Below are positions 20,891-30,871 of a stretch of 64,000 bases of DNA, in pieces. Origin of the DNA: Cymodocea nodosa (taxonomy: Eukaryota; Streptophyta; Magnoliopsida; Alismatales; Cymodoceaceae); contig JAZBRI010000003.1 of assembly GCA_036874045.1 (NCBI GenBank), positions 19,631,501 through 19,695,500 on the forward strand, in the 5' to 3' direction. The first letter of the stretch is position 1. Every line of letters begins with the position of its first letter. The notes beneath the pieces are model-generated. The model was not told the origin of the DNA, made no database searches, and worked only from the letters and a program-made list of their open reading frames with translations. Both the position numbers and the translations under genes were made by a program.

Positions 20891-23734
20891 ACCTGTCCAA
20901 TCATTATTGCTTTAGATTTAAAAGAGGATCAAATAGCTAAATTAAAAGATGTAGTAAAAAGTTATAAAGAAGCAATAGGATGGACTATGACTGATATAAA
21001 AGGGTTAAGTTCAACTTTATGCTGTCACCACATATATTTAGAAGAGAATGCTAAACCTGTTAGAATTCTTGAGAGGAGATTAAATCCAAACCTTAAAGAA
21101 GTAGTCAGGAAGGAATTAGTGAAATGGTTAGATAATGACATAATTTATCCGATTTCTGATAGCTTGTGGGTTAGGCCAATCCATGTAGTTCCCAAGAAAT
21201 CAGGATTAATAGTTATTAGGAATGAAAGTCAAGACTTGATACCTACTAGAATTCAATCAAGCTGGAGAGTATGTATAGACTATAGAAAGCTGAATGGTAT
21301 GACTAGGAAAGATCATTTTCCCTTACCTTTTATAGATCAAATGCTGGAAAGATTAGCAAGGCAAGAATATTTTTGTTTCCTAGACGGGTATTCAGGTTAT
21401 AATCAAATTCCAGTAGCATTAGAGGATCAAGAGAAAACAACTTTCACCTGTCCTAATGGAACTTATGCTTTTAAGAGAATGCCATTCGGATTATGCAATG
21501 CACTAGCAACCTTTCAAAGGTGTATGCAAGGCATATTTACTAGAATGACTGAAGATTTCTTAGAAATATTTATGGATGATTTTAAAGTATATGGAAATTC
21601 ATATGAAGTTTGTTTAAGCAATTTAGATCAAATATTAAAATGCTGTGTGGAAAAAAATTTGGTTTTAAATTGGGAGAAATGTCACTTCATGGTTAAACAA
21701 GGAATAGTCTTAGGGCATGTTGTTTCTAAGAAAGGGTTGGAAGTAGATAAAGCTAAAATAGAAGTAATTTCTAATCTACCAGAACCTAAATCAATAAAAG
21801 ATATTAGATCATTTCTAGGACATGCTGGTTTTTATAGAAGATTTATTAGACTTTAGCAAGATAGCTAGACCTTTAACTAATCTATTAAAAGATGTTCCAT
21901 TTAACTTTGATAAAAATTGCAAGGAAGCATTTTTCAAACTTAAGACTAGCTTAATTTCAACTCCTATAATTTAAGCACCTGATTGGAACCATCCATTTGA
22001 ATTAATGTGCAATGCATTTGATTTTGCTGTAGGAGCAGTGTTGGGACAAAAGATAGAAAAATCTCCTAGAGTGATTCATTATGCAAGCAAAACCTTAAAT
22101 GATACTCAAGTTAATTACATAACTACTGAAAAAGAACTATTAGCTATTGTGTTTGCCTTAGAAAAGTTTAGATCATATCTGATTGGAGCTAAAGTGATAG
22201 TATACACGGATCATTCAGCTTTAAAACATCTAATAAAGAAAAAGAGACTAAACCTAGATTGATCCGTTGGATATTATTATTACAAGAATTTGATCTAGAA
22301 ATTAAAGATAAAAAAGGTTGTGAGAATGTAGTAGCAGATCATTTATCAAGATTACAAATAGAAAAATCAAATATTGAAATTAAGGATAATTTTCTTGATG
22401 AACAATTAATGACCATCAACATAATGCCTTGGTATGCAGACATAGTTAATTACTTAGTAACTGGTTTAACACCTAAAGATTGGAATAAACAGGATAAGAA
22501 ATAGTTTTTCTCAAGAGTAAAATATTACTATTGGAAAGACTCGTATTTATTTAAGAAATGTTTTGATCTGGTTTTAAGTAGGTGTGTTCCAGAAACTGAA
22601 TATCTGAGCATATTGTCTTTCTATCATGATCAAGCTTGTGGAGGGCATTTTGGTTCAGGGAAAATTGCTGTAAAAATTCTACAATGTGGGTTTTATTGGC
22701 CAACACTATTCAAAGATGCTCATAAATATTGCTTAAGTTGTTTAAGATGTCAACAAATAGGAAGAATATCAAAGAGAAATATGATGCCTCTTAATCCTAT
22801 TATTGAGGTTGAAATCATTGATGTGTGGGGAATAGATTTTATGGGTCCATTTCCTATGTCTAATCAATTTAATTACATATTGTTGGGGGTGGATTATGTA
22901 TCTAAATGGATAGAAGCTATTCCTACAAAAACTAATGACAACAAAGTGGTAATACAATTTATAAGAACAAATATATTTGCCAGATTTGGAATACCTAAAG
23001 CTATTATTAGTGATAGAGGAACTCATTTCTGTAATAGAAGTTTTGAAGCCTTAATGAAGAAATATGGAGTAAACCACAAAATTGCAACATCATATCATCC
23101 GCAAACAAGTGGATAAGTAGAAAGTGCTAACAAACAAATTAAGTTAATCTTAGAAAAAGTAGTAAATCCTACTAGAATAGATTAGGCTAATAGATTGATA
23201 TAGATGCACTTTGGGCTTATAGAACTGCTTATAAGACAAGCTTAGGTATGTCACCTTTTAGGCTAGTATATGGATAAAGTTATCATTTACCTACTGAAAT
23301 AGAGCATAAAGCTTATTAGGCATTAAAAACTCTGAATACTAATTTAAATCAAGCTTCTGAAAATAGAAAAATGCAACTAATTGAATTAGAAGAATTTAGA
23401 AATGAAGTTTATTCGAAACTGTAAGAGAAAAAGAGAAAATAAAATTCTAGCATGATAGAAAAATTATTCCAAAAAGCTTTGAAATAGGACAAGAAGTATA
23501 TCTTTATATAGCTAGACTCCATAACCATCCAGGAAAATTAAGATCTAGATGGGCAGGACCTTACATAGTTCGAAATATTTATCCTTATGGAGAGCTATTG
23601 AAATTGAAAATCCTAAAAATTAGAATATATTTAAAGTAAATGGACAAAGACTTAGACCTATTCTGAAAACACCAAAAAGCTCCTTTGGAATTATAGAAGA
23701 AGTCAGAGTAGAGGACTACTCAAGCTTTACTTAG
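20891..23734 (+). pseudogene. pol: Gypsy-F RT, RNase H and integrase of element A
   Basis: Same frame as 19091-20890. RT: LKEDQIAKLKDVV, KPVRILERRLNP, HVVPKKSG, WRVCIDYRKLN, the catalytic F-M-D-D-F near 21570 and FLGHAGFYRRFI. RNase H: CNAFDFAVGAVLGQ (sister copy CDASDFAVG), [30 protein letters not shown]. Integrase: HHCC motif H...H near 22625-22645 and C-L-S-C-L-R-C, core Asp in GIDFMGPF, Asp in ISDRGTHF, Glu in G-x-V-E-S-A-N-K near 23117. Lesions include a frameshift at 21845, the TAA codons at 21972 and 23115 in place of CAA, and TAG at about 23184 in place of TGG. Ends at TAG 23732. Athila lineage. Confidence 0.9.
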
Positions 23735-24054
23735 TAAGAAATCAGTTTTTATGTTTATATATAAAAAATTTATAATAAAAAAGAAACACATTAAAAAAAT
23801 ATATATACATATATATATAAAATATAAAAATCATTACGATTCAATCGACCGGATCCATCGGTATGACCAGAACATAAAAAATATGTATATTAATTTTATG
23901 AAAAAAATGTTGGTTTTATTGAAACATAGTATTGGTTCAACTGGAAAAAAATTAGGTCTGACCGAAATATAGTATCGGTTAAATCGGTAAAAAAAAAAAA
24001 ACAGAAAAACTATTATCTGTAGTATTTTTATTATTATATCTATTTGTATAGGGA
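23735..24054 (+). repeat. AT-rich spacer with CGGTT/AACCG repeats
   Basis: Poly-A/AT runs interleaved with diverged units of the type AGTATCGGTTCAAC and CGGTCTGACCGAAATATAGTATCGGTTAAATCGG. The units are partly self-complementary. A parallel stretch occurs after pol of element B at 33293-33545. Nothing coding. Confidence 0.65.
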
Positions 24055-24149
24055 GTCCGTTGAGTTACGCTTAACTCAACGAGCTTACTCCATTGAGTCT
24101 TGAGTTAGTCAACGAGCTTATTCTGTTGAGTTAACTGTAACTCAATAGA
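24055..24149 (+). repeat. Hairpin array upstream of the accessory ORF (element A)
   Basis: Alternating TCCGTTGAGTTA and TAACTCAACGAG arms in about four units. The corresponding place in element B (33588-33620) keeps a shortened array. Confidence 0.8.
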
Positions 24150-24330
24150 GTACTGTAGCTAAGACTAAGGATAAGAGAGTAATAGTTAGTATGGGAAATG
24201 ACCGATTACCTGCCTAAACTTAGGGCTTATTTATCTTAAACCTAGGGTTTTGGGGGCATTATCCGACAAATCATTTAGAATCTAGAACAGTAGAAATCAG
24301 AGCGATTCTGTGCTGTTGTGTGACTCCACA

Positions 24331-26530
24331 ATGAGGAAGATGACACCTGAATTCTAGGAAGATGCAGTGGATACCGCACAGTTTCTGAAGGAATTTGAAG
24401 AATGGCACATGCGGTATAAGATTTGGAATACAACAAGAGAGAAAGAGCTACAAAAGGTAGAATCAGAACTCTTTAACTTGAGGAAAGTTTTAGTTGAGTT
24501 AGAAATACAAATTCCACAGATAATGGAGACACGAATTAGAGTGGCAACGGAAATTGCAGTTAACAAAGAAAGAAAAATTCGGCCAAACAATGAAGTAGTC
24601 CTAGAGCTAATTCAACGTAAAGCAAGATTGTGGTTTAAGAAACACATTGCTGGTCAAGGAAGCTAGGCAATATGGGAGCAGCAACGAGCAAGAGAACAAG
24701 AAGAATCGACTATGGAAAGACCTATTCCTGAGGAACAATAGTTAGGACCTCCAGTTCAGCCAACAGAGCCATTGCCACGATTAGCATTTGTTTGGCTGAG
24801 AACTGAAGAAGAAGTAAAAGAATTTACTAGTTTGGTCAAAATAGCAAGAAACCAAGGTGACACTAAAGAAATAGCTACGGCTAAGGCACATATTTTATAT
24901 GATGCCATTAAGAGAAGAAGGGCCGAAGAAAAGATGAGGGCGCAATACAAAATAAATGTTGAGCAGCATTAGACAACAGCTAAATAAAGTGTTGCAAGAG
25001 AAACTAAGGCTTGTCCTTCAATACCAGTAATTATAGAGAAAGTTAAATAGGAAGAGCCAGTACCTGTGGCTCGAAGGCCTACAGAGCCTACTTTTGTAGA
25101 TTTAGTTTCAGAAGAAGAGGAAGAACAGGCACAATTAATTAGAAAAAAGAAAGGAAAAGAAAAAATGCCTGAAATTGAGGAAATTAAATCTGAAGTACCA
25201 ATTTTCACAGGGCATGTGGAGCAAATTTTTATAAACCTGCTATCCGATTCTGAGTAGGAGGAGTTGCAGTAGGAGGAGCAAAGACAAGAAGAAAATCAGG
25301 TTGAAATTAGTCTGCAGCTTGTATAAGAAGAAACAGAAATTAGGGCAGAAACTGAATTGCCCGTGACTCCATCCCAATCTATTACAGAATCAGAAAGAAC
25401 AGTGACAGAACAAATTGGTAGTTAGGAGGAAGAAGATAGTGCAGAAAATGAAGAGGTTGAAAGAAGCCATTTGGACAAAAATAACTTTACAGATTCCATT
25501 GAAGAGCAAGAAACTCTTTAGCAATTTATGGAAAGAATTCAAGACAGAGTGGAGAATTCTGCCGGCTCACCACCATAAACAGAAACAGAAATTCAGGAAT
25601 TTGTAGAGAATGTTCAAATGCAGCCTATAGAAGAGGAAGAGCAAGAACAAACCCCTTTGGAACAGCAAAGTCACATTCCTGACCTGATTGAAACAACAAT
25701 TTTGAATGAAGTACATTTTTGGAGTTAGGAAGCTTATATCAAATACCAAGAGATTAGGGGTTATGATATCATTTACAATAGACCAGTAAATTGGGATGGA
25801 ATGCAAGAAATCAAAGATTTATTTAAGTTCCAAGGTCTACTGAAGTTCATTTCTCAAGAAAGAGGGCATGCAGTATATGAGAATTTAGTGCCCTATTTTT
25901 ATGCAAATTTAAGAGAAGGAGATGGAGGATTAATTTCCAACATGGAGGAAGCTGATGTACAGATAACACCAGAGCTTCTCCACAACATTTTTGGGTTTAA
26001 AGAATGAAGGAATAAAAATTTTGGAAGACACAACTGCCGTTGAATGGATTGAACAAGAAATCAAGGATAGTTTGGCTATCAATCCTGGTGTGCCTTTATT
26101 AAACAGATTGAAGCATTTAAATGGTAAAGCACACATGGTAGCTAACATTCTAATTAAAAATGTCTATCAACGATAGGACCATGACATAGAATTAAGTCAA
26201 TTTGTCAAATGGGCCACATATGTAGTTGTAAACAGGATTCAAATAAATTGGTTTGTAGTTTTTATCTCCAAGTTGAAAGCAGTAAAGAAAAAATTATTTT
26301 ATGGAGATTTGATTCCACTACTGATGGTGGATTGTATTGATTTCACGAAATGGACATCAATAAGGATCAGATTAAGAACCATTTCAGTGAAAGAATACAG
26401 AAATTTTGTAGCTGCAGAGATAGTTGTACCTTCTAGAGGCATTACAGGAGCTGTAGAAAGAATTAATCAATTAGAACTTCAATTAGAAAATCTCCAGAAG
26501 GAAGTAGATGAACTTAGGAATGGAGATTAA
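24331..26530 (+). pseudogene. Gypsy-F accessory ORF, element A
   Basis: ATG 24331 (M-R-K-M-T-P-E-F) matches the start in element B. A coiled-coil region (QKVESELFNLRK; RKARLWFKKH) is followed by repeated acidic stretches (DLVSEEEEE; INLLSDSE) and a folded domain from about 25720: W-x-x-E-A-Y-x-K-Y-Q-E-I-R-G-Y-D-I-I, LLKFISQERGHAVYENLVPYFYANL, TPELLHNIFG, KHLNGKAHMVANILIKN, NRIQINWF and KKLFYGDLIPLLM. This domain matches the Copia-S accessory ORF and resembles PF20167. Stops at 24355, 24664, 25255 and others; frameshift near 25985. Role unknown. No transmembrane segment, so an env-like role is unsupported. Confidence 0.8.
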
Positions 26531-26955
26531 ATTGTATTGTTCGTCTACTTGTCTAAAATTATATGAAAATGTATGATGTATTTGTACTGTAAATTGATTC
26601 ATATTAATGAATATAATTTTTCAGATGCAATTTTTATACATGTTTTGGATGTGAAATGAATGGAATTTATTGAATACTATGTAATTTGTGGAACTTTATG
26701 AATGAATATGTAACAGATTTACAATTTGCTGAATGACAAGATAAATGCTTAAAAATTTCTGCATGTTGCAAGGTAAAATGTAAATTTTGCATAACATAAA
26801 ATGACCTGCAAGTTAAATCTTTATATAATGTTCAGATTTAAATGAATTTTAATTAGAATGATGCATTAATGACATAGATTTAACTTTATTTTAGTTAGCA
26901 AAATGAAAAAGAAAAAAAAACAGAGAGGAATTTACGAGAGTAAAACTTAGAGGTT
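26531..26955 (+). other. Intergenic spacer after accessory ORF (element A)
   Basis: AT-rich sequence conserved with 36025-36470 (for example AGATTTACA-TTTGCTGAATGACA and TGATGCATTAATGACATA). No gene seen; probably the 3' UTR of the accessory ORF or part of an internal promoter. Confidence 0.5.
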
Positions 26956-26962
26956 TCTAAGT

Positions 26963-27136
26963 GTTAACTCAATGAAGTAAGTTCGTTGAGTTAACCGTAA
27001 CTCCACGAGGTTAGTAATATAATATAAGGTCACTTCGTTGAGTTATCCGTAACTCAACGAAGTTAGTCCGTGGAGTTAGCAACAGTAACCGACTGTGTTC
27101 CGTTGAGTTATCTGTAACTCAATGAGGTTAGTTTGT
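26963..27136 (+). repeat. Hairpin array upstream of the gag/F-box leader (element A)
   Basis: About five GTTGAGTTA/TAACTCAAC arms. The best hairpin, 27034-27061, has perfect 12-bp arms TTCGTTGAGTTA and TAACTCAACGAA with the loop TCCG. Element B keeps the same array at 36470-36640. Confidence 0.9.
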
Positions 27137-27447
27137 AGATTAAGCAGAACAATTATTCTTTTAACCACGAGCGAAACTTCTTCGGCTTAGCGGTTACTAA
27201 AATTTGAAATTAATAGTGGTACATGTACTCATAAAAATAGGAACCACGATGCACATTGCAAGACACGTTTTTGCAACGAGATTTATTCACTTTATGGATG
27301 TACATTATATATATAAATCAAAATGTTATTTATGAGTTACCAGCATTTTTAAAAGAAAGGAGAATGCGTTGGAGGAACTGGAAGGAGAAGCAGCTGATTC
27401 AACTTAATCCGACAACAAATATTTACTGAATTGAAAGCTTCAGATTG
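27137..27447 (+). other. Leader and first exon in element A, joined directly to the F-box exon
   Basis: Aligned with 1-299 throughout, including a TATA run at 27306-27318. The exon-1 start codon is changed from ATG to ATT (27430-27432). The sequence stops at CAGATTG exactly where copy 1 has its GTATGT donor, and continues with AATCAACAAATGG, exactly where copy 1 resumes after its TATACAG acceptor. Confidence 0.85.
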
Positions 27448-28595
27448 AATCAACAAATGGAATAGATGCAATTACCGTTGGATGCACTAAGGGAAGTACT
27501 GAGTAACTTGTCAGCTAAAGATCTGTGCAGGTTGTGTTGTGTATCAAAGGAAATTAAAGACTATATTGAAGAAAAATATTTTCAGGGACTACAAGCTGCA
27601 AAAATGACTAAGATTAGAGATGGATTCATATGGAGGTCATTTAATCGTAGTTCAATTAATCATGAATATCTTGCTATGAAAGAAACTACTGGAATTCCAC
27701 CTAATACATTAGAAGGAATAAATCATATTATGGGGATAGATGAAGGATTAATCATATACAAGACGAGACTAAGGTATGCAAGTTTATTATTACCTAATAT
27801 TTTGATAAGAAATCCTATAACAGGAGAAGAATGGAATATAGGAAGACTTAATAGATTTGAAGTACCAACTGTAAATTATGGATCGACTTTAATATTTTCT
27901 AATAAAAATTCTACAATTCTTGAAAAATTATATTATTGGAGACCTACAAGAAATTGGGGTGAAGATTTACACTTAAGTGTGTATAATTTTTTGAATAGAT
28001 CTTGGAATGAAAAATTATGATATATCTAGGACAGAAATCATTAATTAACCAAACACATGTCATACTAGATGGATATATATATCTTGTTACAGATATATCA
28101 ATAGCATTTGGATCTGATTTATACATAATGAGCATAGACAGTTATGATGAATATATAGAAATTTTACCTATACCGAGTGATATAGCTAAACCACCATCTA
28201 CAGAATTTAATAAAATTCAAATAGGAATGTGGTATAATGAAGAAGATGATCCTACTTTATATCTGATAAGATGGTGGGATGAATTGATGAAATTTCAAAT
28301 ATGGATTATGAAAGACATTAATGAATGGAAGTGGGAAGAGGAATATATTGAAATAGATGTAGAAATAGAAACTGCTACACTACCCTGGAACCAAAAAGGA
28401 TCCCTTTCTGCATTTCATATCATTAATGGTAATACACTTGTATTTGGAATTTATAGTATAATACATGTTTACAAATTAAGAAGGAACAAGAACTACATTA
28501 AAATAGAATTAATAGTAAGAAGAACTATGCCTAAAAAGTTTGCTTGGACTAATACATTTATTCCATTTGTTCCTACTTTTCAATCATGTTCTTAA
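27448..28595 (+). pseudogene. F-box/FBA protein, element A (spliced form)
   Basis: The best-preserved F-box sequence of the four: Q-L-P-L-D-A-L-R-E-V-L-S-N-L-S-A-K-D-L-C from ATG 27466, the FBA-like NILIRNPITGEEWNIGR, LHLSVYNFLNRSWN and IGMWYNEEDDPTLYLIRWW, ending in TFQSCS with TAA at 28593. Defects: TAG at 27463 right after the upstream ATG 27457, and a one-base deletion near 28013. Length compares with F-box/FBA proteins of about 380 residues. A role as SCF substrate receptor is inferred from family knowledge. Confidence 0.85.
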
Positions 28596-29827
28596 GTTGT
28601 GATTTTGTGTGTTTAATGTTGTGTATTCTACGTTTATTTTAGAAAAAATATAGTTTTCATTTTATTTTATAAACGAAAAATAAAAATATCAATCTAGTTT
28701 GTTGGTATTTGTTTTGGGAAACCAATTGACTTGCTTGTGAGCCACCAAAGGCATAGGAGCTTGGGTTCCACACAAGACACTGAATTATTAATATCTATTA
28801 AATGTTATTTTGTTTTATATTTTGTGTTTATCTATGAATGAAAAGTTTTCCAGAATCAAAAATCGGAATATGCAGAAGGAGATACAAACAAATCAATGTA
28901 TGTAACTGATTACTTATCCTAAATTTTAAATCAACAAAATTGTATTCATGCCTGCTACAATTACTGTATTTACTACCAAATCTTTTACATTGAGGACAAT
29001 GCAAAATGTTGGTATGGGGGGGAGGTAATTAAAGTAACAGCCATGTAAGTTTATTAATTAAAAAAAAAATAAAATGGTATTGCAAAGTTTTGTGGAAATT
29101 GAAAATTTTTTGAACTTGCTGTAACTATCCGATAATTGAGACTATAAAATTTATAATCTGTAACTACTTGAATGTTATATTTAGAAGGCTATATATGATG
29201 CTATAAAATTTACTATTTATGCAAATCTAGATATAGTATCTTATGTTTTTTCTGAATTTCATGAGTTTAATAGTTTCACGATTTTAAAATGAAATCAGAA
29301 TGCTTAATGAAAAATCAGTAAATTATCTGAAGTCCTGAAGGAGCTGAGATGTGAATTCTAGATTAAATGAAACACATATGATTAAAGATACATTTAATTT
29401 GACTGATTGAACTTGTAGAATGATTTATGTATAGATTTTATTAAACTATAGAAAAAGTATGAGCTCACTGTTATGGATTCATATTTTCAGTAAATGATAG
29501 AAGCAGGACTATATAAGATTGGTGTTTTACTACATCTGTATTAATGAAATACGTACATATATAGTATGTGATTAATGCTTTGTTTTGTGTGTATTTTGAT
29601 TGAAAAAAAAAAAGAGAGAAAAATTTGAGAGTTTATTGACTTGTTTGATCACGAGTCTTTTGTACTTGAGTAGATAGGTATGTAAGGATTGTTGCCCTGA
29701 AAAAAAAAAAGGACTCTTGAAATCTGGCAACCTAAGATCCTGATCAGATCTAGGATTGTTGATTGAAAGCTCGTTACATGGGTACATTAGAAAGCTCCTG
29801 TATGATTCAAGCTTGTCAAATTAACTA
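28596..29827 (+). other. 3' non-coding block of element A, truncated
   Basis: Homologous to 2999-4190. It holds GAGGACAATG plus a G-rich tract at 29013-29024. It stops at CAAATTAACT, where it fuses to AAATTAACTAAGTAAAA of an LTR end; the shared 9 bases (29818-29826) mark a microhomology deletion that removed the rest of the block, the polypurine tract and most of the 3' LTR. Confidence 0.8.
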
Positions 29828-29919
29828 AGTAAAAATAGAAGTAACAAATCCAAGTTTTTCTGGTACGTTATTGGAGATCTAATCAGATATTCTGGTTTCG
29901 TGCTAGGAAAACACAAACA
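29828..29919 (+). repeat. Residual 3' end of the Gypsy-F LTR
   Basis: Matches 18877-18969, ending ...AACACAAACA. It gives an independent fix for the LTR terminus. Confidence 0.85.
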
Positions 29920-29920
29920 A

Positions 29921-30870
29921 GGAGGCATCACATGGACTATCCCTAGAAAGTGCTCCTTGCTCAAGGTTGGAGAAGGTTTGAAGAATGGTGGCCTTTTCTA
30001 CTCAATCCCAAAGGAGGTGCTCTTCAAGAGGGGAAAACACAAGTGTGACAGCCTTGTGGAATAACCAAATGAGGGGAGCAACACTTCCAATGGTGCACGT
30101 TGGGCTGGAATTGGAATTCTCCTAAGGTATATGAGGGTTAGAGTGAGATCCCTATGCATATGTTTATGTTTGTGTGTGTGCTCATGTGCATAGGTATATG
30201 ATTATAGATATGTGTATTTCGTGTGCTGTCTTGTGTTGTCATATATCTTGTTTGTGTGTTCTTGCATGATACATTAGGAGTAGGAGTAGCGGTAATTGCA
30301 GCATTTTATTGTTAGATTCTAATATAAAACAATGGTGGAAACTTGTGATTATGTGAATAAAATCTTATGCATATGTGGTGTTTGTGTATATGCCTAACAA
30401 TAGTTAACTTAGTATAGTTTTTAATTGGTTGTGAATGACTATTCCTTGCTGTAACTATGACCATACTCATGCGGTAGTTACATATGAATTTAGTGGATGA
30501 TGTTAAGTGTGAATGCATGCACACTCGTTGAAATGTTGGAATGTAAATTTCAGATTATATTGATTGAGGTTGTATGTTTTATATGCATATTCTCTTGGAT
30601 TTTTAGATTTTTGTTAATAGCCGTTCACTCTCTCCTTTAGTGGCTAAATTTCTACAGCCAAACTTGTATTCATTCAGTATATCATTAGATACAATAGATT
30701 AAAATCCTTGTGGAGATGACCTATACTTGCATTGCTTAATACAATAGGCACCATGCGCTTGCGGAAAATTTATAAATGTAAATTTGCAATTGTTGTGTTA
30801 ACAACAAATATCGTTACAAGTTTTTTAATTTGCGATAGTTCTTACAAGTTTTTTAAGTGTGATTTTTCTT
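29921..30870 (+). other. Unassigned segment, 3' part resembling another gypsy LTR
   Basis: 29921-30150 is visibly less AT-rich than its surroundings and has an open frame of about 47 codons (starting G-G-I-T-W-T-I-P-R-K-C) ending in TAA; I do not recognise it. 30150-30250 is TG-rich. From about 30600 the sequence recalls an Athila-type LTR end (ACTTGCATTGCTTAATACAATAGGCACCATGCGCTTGCGG against ACTTGCACACTGATACAATAGACACTGTGCACTTGC). Probably a fragment of a further gypsy family. Joined to mid-RT of element B near 30872. Confidence 0.5.
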
Positions 30871-30871
30871 C

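Larger units (their letters stand above)
17462..29919 (+). mobile_element. Gypsy-F element A: almost complete Athila-like element without gag
   Basis: 5'-truncated LTR (17462-18969), PBS, NC-protease ORF, RT-RNase H-integrase, accessory ORF, hairpin array, TATA leader, F-box gene, 3' block and only the last 90 bp of the 3' LTR. The gag-containing interval is missing by an exact exon-exon junction at 27447/27448. The 3' LTR was lost by a deletion at a 9-nt microhomology (29818-29826). Confidence 0.85.

Noticed and set aside
24331..26530. Accessory ORF as a retroviral-type envelope gene
   Set aside because: Its position after pol invites this, but I see no signal peptide or membrane segment, and the folded domain matches a cytosolic plant-transposon-type protein.
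26963..27136. Hairpin array as a CRISPR-like array
   Set aside because: Arms vary, spacers are short and irregular, no cas genes, and the setting is a plant retrotransposon.
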